Of a stretch of DNA of 64,000 bases, positions 1-10,804 are shown piece by piece. The DNA is taken from assembly GCA_029891345.1 (NCBI GenBank), contig CM056999.1:28183418-28247417 (forward strand). Reading direction: 5' to 3'. A program made the position numbers and the translations under genes. Below the pieces are notes generated by a model that worked only from the letters and a program-made list of their open reading frames with translations, was not told where the DNA came from and did no database searches. Source of the DNA: Dryococelus australis. Taxonomy: Eukaryota; Arthropoda; Insecta; Phasmatodea; Phasmatidae. Position 1 is the stretch's first letter, and each line of letters opens with the position of its first letter.

Positions 1-427
1 GTATGAGGAGGGGAGGGTACGTAGGCGGGTGGGAAGGGGGGCTAGAGGTACGATGCCCCTGTCCCCAGAGGGCGCAGTGCCGAGGGAAGGGCCCCCCTCC
101 CTCTGCACAGCCACCTAAGGGTGAGGAATTGATGCTCGACGACGCATACTCATGCATCGCCTGGAGCAGGGCGCGGCTGTCCCATTGTTGACTTACAAGC
201 AAAGGTATACAACTAAGGGGTGGGGGGTGGATGCCTGTCCCGGAGGACTTCATCCCGGTTGCGCTCTGGCTCGGGGTCACGGGTGGGGAGTCCATTCCAA
301 ACTCCCCCCTCGGCCGAGACCAGTTTGCAGTACTGGGGGGCTTAAACTAATGCAGAGTCTGCCGGTGACGTCCTCCGGAACCACCCTGCTCCGCTCTCCA
401 AGGCGACGGCGATGCGGCTGAAAATAA
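1..427. other. GC-rich left edge, unassigned
   Basis: This stretch is far more GC-rich than the rest of the window, with runs of C and G. It holds only short frames in conflicting registers. It lies directly upstream of recognisable LINE coding sequence on the plus strand, so it may be the decayed 5' part of that LINE, but no ORF1 zinc knuckle or endonuclease motif can be read in it. No other gene, RNA or repeat is seen. Confidence 0.4.
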
Positions 428-2136
428 TTAGAGCACAATCTGTCCTTCCACCCTCGATTTCACCATTTCCACACACCATCCCATCGTCACCGATGGCCGC
501 TCCATAGCCGCTGGCCCGTCTGACCACTCGGCTTCATCCATTACCGCCCTCACATGCTGCCTCTCTTCTCTCGCTTCCACTTCCATTCCGCCAACTGGTA
601 CGCCTACCAAACCTCGCTTCACGAATCCCTCGACCTCACCGCCCCCTTCTCCACCCCCGCCGACATAGACCACAATACCTCCCTCCTTTCCGACGCCAGC
701 ACCGCCGCCAATAACGCCCACATTCCCCTCTGCCACCCGGCCTCCGGCCCCCTCCCCTCCTCCCCGTATCCAGCACTCAATGTCCCTGCGGAATCACTTC
801 GCGCGGCCGCTGGCAGGCATCCCGCCTCCTGTAGGATCGGAGCTCGTAACTCCTCCTGTGGGGCTGGTGCTGACGGCTAGTCCGGAGGTGGAAGGCCGAT
901 CCGGAGACTTTGTGCCTCCAATCGCTAACCCATTCCAATGGCTCCCTCTGGACCCACATCCGACACCAAAAATCCACCCCCACCACCATTCCCCCCTCAC
1001 CTCCACCGCTCCCCACCACCCATCTACTGCCGAGTCGGCCGCGGAGAAATCCAAAGCCATCTCGGCGTACCTGCACACCACTTTCGCCTCCGTCCACCTT
1101 CCCGCCCGGCGCCAACACACGGGCATGGTGCTCCTAGACCTCGCCAAGGCCTTCTATTCCATTACGCACCAACAGCTCATCACCCGCCTCTCCTCCATGG
1201 ACTTTATTGCCCCTATCACCCGCCTCCTCTGCTCGTACCTGGGGGATCACTCTTACCACGTGCGGGTGTAGGGCACCCTCTCCGCACCCCACCACATTCC
1301 CGCCGGCGTACTACAAGGCTCCATCCTCAGCCCCCCTCTTCTCACTGCACATAGCCGACCTGAAAGTCCCTCCTGCCATCCACATGATCCAGTACGCCGA
1401 CGACACCTGCCTCCTCTCCTCCTCTGTCCACGAGCACATGCTCAGCGACCACCTCAGCCGCGGCCTAACCTCCATCCAGACCCATCTCCACGCCCACGGC
1501 ATCGTGCTCAACCCCTCCAAATCCGAAGCCGTCCTCTTCTCCCACCTTCACCCCGCCGAGGATCACCTGCCCCGCCTTTCTGCCTCCGTCATCCCCTGGA
1601 AACCCCAAGCCCGCTACCTCTGCGTCATTTTCGATTCCCACTTCAACTTCATCCCTCACCTCGACTCCAACACCACCAAAGCCCACACCGCCATGGTCCA
1701 CCTCGCTCCCATTCTCCGCTCTTCCGCAGGCACCTCACCAGCCACCCGCACCTCCATCTTCTGCACTTTCGTCATCCCCATTCTCACCTATGCCTGCCCC
1801 ACCTGGTCCCATGTCACCACCCACACGCTCCGCCCGCCCACCAACATCTTCTTCCGATCCCTTCGCCTCATCCACCGCCTCCCCCTCCCCATCACCCGTG
1901 ACCAAGTTCTCGCCACCACCTGCATCCCGCACTTCCACTCCATCCTCGCCACCAACACCGACCGCTTCAAGCGTTCCTGCACCCGCCACCTCACCAACCC
2001 CCTCATCCGCAAACTCGCCAACCCGCTACCATTCACCCCGTATCCTCGTCGACCTCTCCTTTCGACGCAGCACTTGCACCCCGCCGCCGAGGAAGAAGAG
2101 GATGCCGAGGACCCAGGACCACCCCCGGACAGCTGA
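428..2136 (+). pseudogene. Non-LTR retrotransposon (Jockey/R1-type) ORF2 fragment, broken
   Basis: ORF2 of such elements encodes an endonuclease plus a reverse transcriptase used for target-primed insertion. The frame at 554-880 contains the linker that normally follows the endonuclease, with an ANW start and an IPLCHP end. The frame at 780-1271 has RT motif A (VLLDLAKAF) with Tyr where the family usually has a second Asp (AFYSI). After an in-frame stop near 1269 and a frame change near 1345, the frame to 2136 carries the motif around GVLQGS and the catalytic YADDT, followed by the thumb and C-terminal region. Only about 40 residues separate the linker-like part from motif A, so the RT fingers are largely deleted. 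It is a dead, 5'-truncated copy. Codons are strongly C-ending, unlike the AT-rich surroundings. Clade assignment within Jockey/R1 is inference. Confidence 0.85.
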
Positions 2137-2489
2137 CGACGGCCAAGGCCAAGGCTGACATAGCACTGCCCCCATCACCCAGCCACTTTCTTCGCCCCAC
2201 TTGACGTCCCATCACTTTTTCTCCCCCTTTTGACTCTCTCACACTTTATCGCCCCTATCACCAAATGAAAATCTTCTCCCCTTCATGCGTGCCCAATTTC
2301 CAAGGTAAGCACGCCCCCCTCTCACGGTAAGATTTCCACCCCCAGCAGCCCCCCAAACATTCATCGCCCACCTCGTTCTCATTTAATCCCATATGTACCT
2401 CCCGGTCGGAGGGGCTTCTTCCACACAAACACTTCAGGGCTCACACACAACATATTACACATCATGGAAAAAATAAAAAATTATACGCT
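2137..2489 (+). other. 3' untranslated region of the LINE
   Basis: This C-rich stretch continues the composition of the LINE after its last stop. It ends in an A-rich segment near 2465-2485, where composition switches abruptly to AT-rich Harbinger-like sequence. That position and the A-rich end fit a LINE 3' end inserted into, or abutting, the neighbouring DNA element. No polyadenylation signal is convincing beyond AATAAA-like strings in the A-rich end. Confidence 0.5.
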
Positions 2490-2654
2490 ATTGAAAAATT
2501 TTTTAGCACGCCCCTATGTCTGGTAATATGGGCTGGTTTTATTTTATTATGTGAATACTCTCATTATAAAGATGTTAAATACATTACAAACTGTTTAAAA
2601 TTCTATCTCCCAGAAGAGATTCGAACTTGCTTATTCCTGCGCATCAGCCCACGA

Positions 2655-4068
2655 TAGTGATGGGAAATATAGTTCACTTGAATGAACTAGGTCGTTCTGA
2701 ACTAGTCACATTTGAGAAAAGTTCTTTCGGAACCATTCTTTTGAACTATATAGGTCACAGTCTAATGTTCCCGCGTACCCTCGGTCCGAGAACTAGATAG
2801 GTCTTTCTCTGTTTCCTCTTTCACAGTTCCATTTCCCCTCCCAAGAAGAATCTAAGCAAACAAGAAATGGAAAGAGAAGCAAATAATTGATGTTTGCTAA
2901 TTAATTGTTAAAGAATTAGTGCTTATTGTGTGTAGATGAAATTTCTTCTTTTTTGTATAGAAGTAAGATAAATGAATAGTGAAAATATCTTTATACTGTG
3001 TTGTCCATGCCTATGTTGTGTAATATAAGACCAAATTACTTTTGAGACTGATAGTAATGACCACAACAATATTATAATAGGTTGTGTTGCGAGAGACAAC
3101 CAGGTATAAAGTTAATTTTTCCAAGTCAGGCATGTACAAACTCAACAAAAATGGTTCCTATACACTGGATTTATTCGTACCAGTATTAGAAACATTTTAA
3201 TAGAACTTTAATTACAAAAATAACTTAATTTTAATCTGATACAAATAATGTCAAAAAGCTATATCCGAAGTATTGAGTGAATATACTAGAAAAAAGCAGT
3301 CCACTTGTTTACTGCGAGTGTGTAAAACTTGACATTACATTAATGAGCGTTTTTCTATATTTTACTGTTGTAGCTATACTCGCATTAGTGCGGGTATCAG
3401 ATGTATTTTCTTACAGATATGGAAATTTCCGTATGTCTGGCAACATCTTATTTATAGTATGTGTGAGTGAGAGAGTTTTACAAGGTCTTTAGTGCCGATG
3501 AGGATGAAGCAAGTTAAATAGACGACACAAGCATCCATACCCTGACTGGGTTTCGAAACCGGCACCCCTCGCACTGCAGACCGGCGTGCAACCGACTACG
3601 CAATTGGGGTCGGCACAAGGAAATGAGAAAGAACGGAAGATCGCTGCATGGCCATATGTGTGTCAACTGTCTCGTGTTGGGATTCCTGCAGTTCCCGACC
3701 AATTTGCGACTCATGTCACTATTGAACTAGGTAGGTCTGCGAGTCCTATTGTTCGAGGCAGTGCTGAACGAGCTAAAACAAAGATACCGATAGACAGAGG
3801 CAGATAGATAAGAAGTATGCAAGTTGCGCTGTGGCCAGTCACAGAGGGAAGGATAGTGTTTGGAAAAAGGGGGGGGGATGTAGGGAGTGACGAACGACGT
3901 ATTATCTGAGCATGCACAGTGGCGCACCTGGTGTAGTTACTGGTACTAAGAGAATGACTGACCAATATCACAAGAGGTTAGTTCTTTTATGTTGCAGTGA
4001 ACTATGCACCTAGTTCTTTTTCAAGACCAGTTCAAAATGAACTGGTAGTTCTGAACTACCCATCACTA
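2655..4068. mobile_element. Non-autonomous hAT-like element with 8-bp target duplication
   Basis: The ends are inverted repeats, TAGTGATGGG at the left and its reverse complement at the right, and both arms continue with related GAAC/GTTC-rich sequence. The flanks GCCCACGA (2647-2654) and GCCCGCGA (4069-4076) match at 7 of 8 positions. An 8-bp duplication is the signature of hAT transposition. The element lies inside Harbinger-like copy A, whose sequence resumes on each side, so it is the younger insertion. It encodes no hAT transposase. A tRNA-like SINE head lies inside at about 3540-3622. The single mismatch in the duplication suggests moderate age. Confidence 0.85.
3540..3622 (-). repeat. 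tRNA-derived SINE head inside the hAT element
   Basis: Read on the minus strand, this interval has an A-box-like TGCGTAGTCGG followed about 30-40 bases later by a B-box-like GGTTTCGAAACC. That is the internal RNA polymerase III promoter layout of tRNA-derived SINEs. The B box carries one extra T compared with the consensus. No cloverleaf with a plausible anticodon arm and acceptor pairing could be built by eye, so it is not called as a tRNA gene. Confidence 0.5.
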
Positions 4069-4597
4069 GCCCGCGATGTTAACATTAAGCTACCAACACA
4101 TTTTAGTTATGAATGCACACTTTAATATATATATAAAATTTATTTTTATTAAAATTCTCTTTGGGTGTATTAATCTCACATCTCCTGAGAATTTGTTTTC
4201 AGAGAAGGTATTTGATTGAAACAAAAATAGAACGGAATTGCTGTAGCTAAAAACTGATGCTTATAAGGTATATTTCCTTTGAATTATTATTCACGAACAT
4301 TTAATTCATTAGGTCGGCATATTTAAGCATACAGATTAACAGAATATGATTTAAATGTAATTTTTATGTTTCGTAAATTTTATCTAGCTTTCACTGGCAT
4401 GTAATACTAATGAAACTGTCGTATTTTATGTTCACCATATTTCTTTTTGACCTTAATTGTGTTAATCCTACACTCAGTCCAAACTAGAAGTTAAGCAGTA
4501 CTAATGCAAGATGTTCCTCAGACTAGCAATAAAAATGCTCTCTGAATACGAAAAATTTTGATTGGAGTTCGAAAAATGACTATGAATAAGGCCCTTA

Positions 4598-5449
4598 GAG
4601 TATTTACAGTTTTTAGGTATTTGAACATTGCAGGTATGTACATATTTTACGTTTAATTTAAAAATGTTAAAATGTAATTTTGGAAAAACTAATTATTAAA
4701 AATAGCAGAAATGAGGTGCATCTAGAGTATTAGGCCTATGTAAAATTCTTTACACAACATGAAATGATCTGTTTGTAATGGTAATTACACTTACAGCTCG
4801 TTTTTAAAGGCATTTTTTGAATTAAATTTCCATTTTTACAGCCAATATTAAATAAAGAAGTTTAAAAAAAATTCATTTAAACACTAATTAAACACCCCAG
4901 CATACTTTTAACTCTGAAATATGTCTACTAAAAGTTAAATTCTGGCCCACTATCAGTCACTCGTCACAGTAAACTTGTATTCGGAAACTAATCCCATAAT
5001 AATGTTACTTATTATATGAAATTTCCTCACAAATTAATTTAAATTTAAAATCTTAAAACATCTTTCTCAACTACCCATCCTCCCCTTCTCATCATTAAGC
5101 TTTCATCAGCCGTGACATTACAATGTTACTATAACATCACACATTAATCTACTTTTAATTCAAAATTAAACAAAATCTTGCTCCCAAAAAAGATTTCACC
5201 AGACCTTGCCATCATGATGTTGCTAAAACATCTGAACAATTTCGGCTTTAAGTTCGGCATACCTTTACTAGAATGCACTCTAGTTGCATTTGAAGAACTT
5301 TTTTTTATGTATTATTCTGATTCCCTTTTTGCCAACATAAATAGCGACAGCTACATTTTTACCATTTTTCTTCAGATTCATGCCCTTTAACAAAAACTTT
5401 GTAAAAAAATGTGATGGAGAGGGAAACCCAACTCTTCACCAATTCACTT
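4598..5449. other. AT-rich DNA, no gene seen
   Basis: The stretch is AT-rich with only chance-length frames. A segment near 5155-5235 (TTGCTCCCAAAA, then CCAGACCTTG) resembles 7290-7370 on the other side of the fold-back element. This suggests a dispersed repeat that occurs on both sides. No coding or RNA feature can be supported. Confidence 0.5.
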
Positions 5450-7190
5450 CACATTTTTTGTAAGACAAACTTTGAATACTAATTTCAGTGGATAAGTATA
5501 TTTAGTCCCTCAAGATCGGCATTTCTCTTTTCCCTGTCCCCACTTTACCAACAACCAATTCGATGACACCATGATTTCGCTTCTAAACATGCTACCAAAT
5601 CTCGCCTATACAAGAACAAGATCTGGAAAAAGACTTATTCGGGGATAAGAACTAAACAGAGAACCATGTCCCCTGTTCCTGTCCTAGAGAAGGGGATCTA
5701 AGGTAAGTATTAAAAGATAAGGATATCTTATAAATACACCTTATAAAAGCCACATAATTTTATAAATATGAAAGTGTGTTTGTTTGTCCTTCTTTCGCGG
5801 CAAAACTGAGCCTGGATCGACATGATTTTTTGCACAGATATTGTTGCAGGGCTGGAAAGTGACATGGGATACTTTTTATTCCAGTAGAATATCTCAATCC
5901 TTCAGAAAAAATCTCATTCTTTAAGGAAAATTCTTATTGTAATTTTATTGCATAAAAAAGCATTGTTATAAAAAGGTTCCATCATTTCTCCTTTCTTTTC
6001 TATATATGGGTTATCAATTCCTTCCCAAGAGCCATAGTGGCCCAGTGGCTAGAGCACCCGATAGCAGGGCAGCTATAGTTCAGTGGTTAGAGCACTCAAT
6101 AAAGGGGCAGCAGAAGCCCAGTGGTTAGAGAACCCAATAGTGGGGCCACAGTAGCCCAGTGGTTAGAGCACCCAATAAGGGGGCCATGGTAGCACAGTGA
6201 CTAGATTACCAAATTGTGGGGCTGCAGTAGACCAATGGGTAGAGAACCCAATAGTGGGGCCGCAGTAGCCAAGTGGTTAGAGCACCCAATAAGGGGACCG
6301 CAGTAGCACAGTATCTAGAGAACCACATAGTGGTGCCGCAGTAGCCCAGTGGTTAGAGCACCCAATAAGGGGGCTGAAGTAGCACAGTGGGTAGAGAACC
6401 AATAGTGGGACTGCAGTAGGCCAGTGATTAGAGCACCCATTAAAGAAGCTGCAGTAGCTCAGTGGTTAGAGAACCCAAGCATTATTTCTAAAATAAGAAA
6501 ACAAGACCTAATTTCCATACAAACAGAAGTTGCACGGGTAAGTTAGTAATAATATATTTTATTAACTATATATACATACTTTATAAAATATATTAATATT
6601 TTATCAGGTACATTTATTAGAAATCCTTGCCTTTAGTTCTTACTTTACATCCCCTTCTCCAGGAGCGAAGAGAGAGATGTTTCTGTCTTCAGTTCTTATC
6701 CCCGACTGAAGTTTACTACCATAAAGGCCAAATTTGGTAGCATCTATAGGAGCCAGATCGTAGTGTAATCTAATTAGTTGTTTAATTAAGTGAAGGAGGA
6801 ATGGTGAATGGTAGAGCATTCTGACAAAATCTTGCTGAACTTAACTTATCCATTGGTCCCCTAACAACTAATTGGTATTCAGAGTTCACCTTTCAAATGT
6901 GAAGTGAATAGAAATGTAACTTTGAACAAGTGGAATTACTCTCTCTATCACATTTTAGCAAAGTAATTGTTAATGGGCACAAGTCTGAATAAAATTAATA
7001 GAACTTTGAGTTTGTATAGATGATTGATATTCTCCCCCCATCACCTCACCATAAACTAATCAAATCGCACAACTTTACCCCCCCCTCCTTCCCACAACAT
7101 TCACTGATTCTGGTAAGAGACTTCAGTCAGGGAAAAGAACTAATCAAAAATATCTCCTCCTATCCTCTCTCAACAGAATGCAAAAGGTAA
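5450..7190. repeat. Fold-back-type interspersed repeat, copy 1
   Basis: The left arm (about 5590-5700) and the right arm (about 6640-6760) are imperfect inverted complements. The left arm carries ATCTGG, GGGGATAAGAACT and CCCCTGTTCC; the right carries the complements, including AGTTCTTATCCCC. A second copy of the same structure lies at about 26540-26880. This copy has a 38-bp minisatellite in its loop, absent from copy 2. A run around 7110-7190 repeats the left-arm motifs (TCTGGTAAGAGACTTCAGTC) in direct orientation. No coding sequence is present. Which transposon class generated it is unknown. Confidence 0.6.
6031..6478 (+). repeat. 38-bp minisatellite built on a tRNA D-arm-like motif
   Basis: About 11.8 tandem units of 38 bp; unit starts at 6031, 6069, 6107, 6145, 6183 and 6221 are exactly 38 apart. 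Each unit contains TAGCCCAGTGGTTAGAGCA or a close variant, which resembles the D-arm/A-box of many eukaryotic tRNAs and SINE heads. From the third unit on, two variants largely alternate: one ending AGAGCACCCAATAAGG and one ending AGAGAACCCAATAGTGG. This implies a roughly 76-bp higher-order unit. No B box occurs inside the array, so the units are not complete tRNA genes. Confidence 0.9.
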
Positions 7191-7193
7191 GTA

Positions 7194-7200
7194 TATATTA

Positions 7201-7259
<59 letters not shown>

Positions 7260-7280
7260 GAGAGAGAGAGAGAGAGAGAG
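7194..7280. repeat. (TA)n followed by (GA)n microsatellite
   Basis: A TA dinucleotide run of about 55 bases passes directly into a GA run of about 25 bases. It lies at the right end of the fold-back repeat. Confidence 0.95.
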
Positions 7281-7424
7281 TTTAAATGAAAAATTAAATA
7301 ATATTTTGCCCCCAAAATTTTTACCAGTCCTTGTGATCACCATGTTACTATAATTTCACAGCACTTTTGGATTTAACACACCACATTTAACACATGATGC
7401 AACAGACGGAAAGTTTTTTTGGAT

Positions 7425-7670
7425 GGCTAAGCCGTTAACATGCTTGCTCCCACCAAAGTGATCCAGGTTCAATTCCCGGCCCAATTACTCTGGATTTTCG
7501 CATGTGAAAATCATGCTGGGCAATGCCCTTGGCCAGCAGATTTTCTCGAGGATCTATTCCCCCTCCCAGCACTGCTCCATACTAATTTGAATAACTCTCA
7601 TGTCTCCACTCACTCATTGGACATTGGCATCGAAATAAAATATAGTAGTGTAGTGTTGTTTCGCACATAG
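7425..7670 (+). repeat. tRNA-derived SINE, copy 1
   Basis: A B-box-like GGTTCAATTCCCGG at about 7467 is followed by a body that matches the SINE at 51186-51445: a hairpin-like CATGTGAAAATCATG stretch, a TTTTC(C)TCG segment and AGCACTGCTC. The head (GGATGGCTAAGC, then TTAACATGCTTGC) is a plausible diverged A-box region. The shared head-plus-body structure in two distant places supports a SINE family with RNA polymerase III transcription rather than a tRNA gene. Confidence 0.75.
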
Positions 7671-7792
7671 GACTACAATTGTTATGTTGCCTCATGCTCC
7701 AAGCAATTTAAACACATTTTATGGTTTCTTTTTGCATCACTCTGCAAGTTTATAGTAACTCTTTATTTATCAAAAATATTTAAAAAAGCTTC

Positions 7793-8040
7793 ATATGCAT
7801 GTTACTATCACAATGGTACTCGTGCCAGATTTGACAATGTTATTTGGCTCTACAGAGGCTGTTGTAGCTGCAGCATAAGTCTAGGTATATAAGTATGTAA
7901 GTTACTTGCTGGAGGACCTCTCACTTTGTATACCTGTTACCACCACAATGGTACTTGTACCAGACATGACTATGTAATCCGGCTCTGCAAAGGCTGTTAT
8001 CACCACCGCATAAGTCTAGGCATATCAATATGTTAAGCTG
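7793..8040. repeat. Tandem duplication, period about 135 bp
   Basis: Two adjacent units (about 7793-7927 and 7928-8040) share GTTAC, ACAATGGTACT, a GCTCT(A/G)CA stretch with AGGCTGTT, and GCATAAGTCTAGG in the same order. They differ by scattered substitutions, so the duplication is not recent. No function is evident. Confidence 0.8.
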
Positions 8041-8701
8041 AAGTTGATCTTCTGCTTGAGTTTTCAAACATAAAAAAAATATTATTTATATTATTATGGA
8101 AACTTAATGTGATATTCAAAAATCCCATGTAATGTATTTGCATTGTTTGGTGCATGTAATTATTCACAGGTAAGTAAATGTGTTTTTATTTTAACTCTTT
8201 AGTGCATAATGTTTAATATACAGTACATTTGGAGTATTCGATTTTTGTCTGTATATATATTGATTAAATAATAATTAGCTTTAAAAACACAGGTCAATCA
8301 CCGCCATGGGACAGGCCAGTTGGCAATTATATTTATATGTGAATATAATTTTGTTTTCGTGTGTAATATCAATAATTTGTTCACCTCGAGTGAGCCACAA
8401 TTCAATAATTTTATTTTCTTAGCCATAAAGGGGGTCGCCAAAAACCTCTTCCCTCAAAAAAAAAAACATTTTTTTTTATAAATTGTTACTGTTTTCGACT
8501 TTGTAAAAAAATAGCCATGCTAAGAAAATGTATCGAATTATTAATTTATTTATTTACAATCTAACTAAATTTTTGGATGTGCCAATAGAATATTATTGGT
8601 TCGATAATTTTTTATCAAATTGCTTGTCCAATTCATTGCAATCTTCTTGATAAATGTATTAAAATTTGGTTTTGGGAAACAAAATCTTGTTTTTTTTTGT
8701 A
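8041..8701. other. AT-rich DNA, no gene seen
   Basis: The interval contains poly-A and poly-T tracts and chance-length frames only. It separates the repeat-rich left part from the decayed coding block that begins at 8702. Confidence 0.5.
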
Positions 8702-9343
8702 TCACAATTGTGTAAATTCCTTCAGTCGTCTTTCCAACCACTTTTCATTGGTCACATGAACCTTTACTATCGAAAAGAATTTTGAAGTAATTTGTGAATT
8801 GAGCATGCATTCTTGGTACATTGCTTCGACGTACGAGGGTTTGGTAATGGAAACAGGCCTATTCGTTTTGTAGAAAAACAAGTTGATGAGTAACATCATA
8901 TAGAGAAGCTGTATTCCCAAAATATCTTGCCCTGGTGTAAATTCCTGTACATGTCGAGTCAATAATATGTCGCCCAACAGTGGAGTCGCTTTACTGTGAT
9001 TACCTAGTTCGACCTTGCCGAACAAGTGATCGACAAGCAGGCTATTGGGATTGAATTGAACGTACTGGTAACTTTTCATGATGGTAAGCAATCGACCCAC
9101 CATTGCCATGTCCATGACCGAAAGCGTTTTCTGTCTGGTGTTTATGGGTTTAGCGGTTATTAACAATTTGACCGACTTGTTCGAGTACTTGAATCTTGTA
9201 GGCATATATCCCATGTTACAAAACACTTTGAAGCTGCTGGCATTGAAACAGTCTAACTCATTTATGCATACGCAAGTGTTGTGACTTAAGGCGTTGGATA
9301 GGGGAACGTGATAGTAGTGTGGGATCTTGGCTGAATTTATCAC
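8702..9343 (-). CDS. Hypothetical protein, virus-like coding block (213 aa)
   Basis: An uninterrupted 213-codon frame on the minus strand, one of the longest in the window. Its amino-acid usage is balanced, unlike AT-rich chance frames. The product is not recognised. It appears globular, with a hydrophobic stretch near residues 145-160 (LGIQLLYMMLLINLFFY) and a basic C-terminus. A DILLTRH string near residue 126 recalls DILLTRR in the frame at 10805-11425, which may be coincidence or a shared domain. It sits downstream of other minus-strand frames with similar composition (to about 13430), suggesting one ancient insertion. Viral origin is inference from context; no hallmark motif is present. 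Confidence 0.45.
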   Translation of the reverse strand: MINSAKIPHYYHVPLSNALSHNTCVCINELDCFNASSFKVFCNMGYMPTRFKYSNKSVKLLITAKPINTRQKTLSVMDMAMVGRLLTIMKSYQYVQFNPNSLLVDHLFGKVELGNHSKATPLLGDILLTRHVQEFTPGQDILGIQLLYMMLLINLFFYKTNRPVSITKPSYVEAMYQECMLNSQITSKFFSIVKVHVTNEKWLERRLKEFTQL

Positions 9344-9447
9344 AAGATGACTCAGGATACCCGCATTGTGTGGTTACAAAATAATATCTCAAAGTATGTT
9401 TTTCCCGCATTCATCTGAATATAAGTACCAGGGAATCCTGCAATTGG

Positions 9448-9903
9448 TTACCTCAGAAATTCAAATATGCGATGAACTTGATTAGGGTAGACTATCAGGC
9501 CCATGTTGAATTCGCCATAGAGGATCATGGATGAAAAGCCAATGTGCACGTGCTCCAAGTACTCAGTGAGTAACAAATCTTCTTCAGGCGTGGTTTGGTA
9601 CTCTTTTGGGTAGACATTCAAGTGTGTGTACCAATCATAAAGTTCTTTGGGATGGTACCACTCGATCTTCGGCTCGATGTGAAAGGGAATGTGAACTCAT
9701 GAATTTTCGCAAAATAAACACAGTAAATTAGCGAGGTCCTTTACGTGATTCATGTACATGGGTTGGCCGGCATGTTCGATAACGAGTCGTTCCATATCGT
9801 CGTATATTTCAAGACTATTTTCACTCAAGTATCGAAGAAAAGGTCCATCCGCATAGGGATTGTGAAACCTCATACACAACAACCACGAAAAGATGACGAA
9901 CAA
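9448..9903 (-). pseudogene. Hypothetical protein, virus-like block, one frameshift
   Basis: The minus-strand frame from 9903 runs to a stop near 9700. A neighbouring register then carries a protein-like, Pro/Tyr/Trp-containing sequence to a stop at 9448. The change of frame near 9700 splits what looks like one reading frame of about 150 codons. The family is not recognised. The spacing to the next frame (starting at 9343) is about 100 bases, so these may be two compact genes or parts of one. Confidence 0.35.
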
Positions 9904-10083
9904 ATTACATATGAATCCATCCTCGAACTCAGTCAGCTCGATGGACGATGTGACCTGTCACTCGTCTCTTACTTCAAGTTTTGCATAATAAATCTGAAAC
10001 TACCCTAATTGAGTGGCTTGTTTCCATCGCCCATCATGGACATTGAACTTGCCAATGACGATATCCGAAATATCTATTCATTT

Positions 10084-10782
10084 TTATCTGGATGATCGAG
10101 CTGTGACAAAGAGGAGGAAAAGGACAAAGGGTCTACTGGTAAGGAAGCTGTAGCCACTATTTTTTTCAGTTTGCTTGGCATTATCCTTGGCAATGAGTTG
10201 TTTCTTCTTTAAGCGCAAAAATTTATCGATTGTGACATAAAAAGAATTCATAGACTGTAAAGTATTGCACAGTAAGGTCGTTCTTTCAGCATCATCATCG
10301 ACAGCATCGTAATCGTCTTCCATACCATGAACGCTTTCTCGTCGCAGTCTCCTATCTACCACCAACCCCACTATTGTTTCTTAGGCCATTCTTGAACAAA
10401 TCGCAAAATTGAAGGATGTTCTTCGAGTTGAAAATGAAGTTGGCCAAACCGAGTAGTTTCTGCATGTGTTGCTTTAAAAAAAGTGATATATAAATGGGGT
10501 GACTCATTTTATGTTTATTAGGTATTTCTGAGTCAAAATGTACAGCAAGTACACAAACATCTTGATGGTGATCGCCAATTTGGTGCTGGTAATGAGCTTT
10601 AAGTTTTCGACCAGTGCTGGAGGGCATTTGTAATTTAAAGTCAAATCACTAAACAGGGTCAAGTAATTTTCATCAATGTAGTCGAGAGGTTTGAATTCGG
10701 GTTCGGTCAAAGCATACTGCTTACCCACTATGTTTGATAATATCAGGCAGAGGAACATCACCATCCACTTTTTATATTGCAA
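10084..10782 (-). pseudogene. Hypothetical protein(s), virus-like block, broken
   Basis: Three overlapping minus-strand frames (10504-10782, 10352-10627, 10084-10371) appear to be one or two decayed genes with a register change near 10510. The first begins with a hydrophobic stretch (MVMFLCLILSNIVG) that could be a signal peptide or membrane anchor. The last has an acidic segment (MEDDYDAVDDDAE) followed by a Lys-rich region. No family is recognised. The association with the neighbouring frames rests on strand, packing and composition. Confidence 0.3.
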
Positions 10783-10804
10783 CAGTGATAAGAAGTGTCG
10801 CAGT

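Larger units (their letters stand above)
2490..4597 (+). mobile_element. Harbinger-like non-autonomous DNA element, copy A (3' part, interrupted)
   Basis: The sequence outside the nested hAT element aligns by eye along its length with copy B at about 18590-19296. Shared landmarks are the GGTAATATGGGC stretch, the GAGATTCGAACTTGC stretch, the TTTTCAGAGAAGG stretch and the terminal end. The right terminus read on the minus strand begins GGGCCTTATTCATAGTC and is followed by TTA, matching the start of copy B, so this is the inverted-repeat terminus. The left terminus is missing: the LINE ends where this element begins mid-sequence. No transposase frame is present. The GGGCC start and the TTA flank suggest a PIF/Harbinger MITE; the superfamily is inferred from the termini only. 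Confidence 0.7.

Noticed and set aside
428-2242. Several long minus-strand frames opposite the LINE, including 428-736, 794-1147 and 1735-1989.
   Set aside because: They are shadows of C-rich sequence: their Gly/Val/Arg-rich composition follows from the opposite strand, and the plus strand has clear RT motifs.
6031-6478. A cluster of tRNA genes suggested by repeated TAGCTCAGTGGTTAGAGC motifs.
   Set aside because: Units are only 38 bp, contain no B box, anticodon arm or acceptor stem, and repeat with an exact period.
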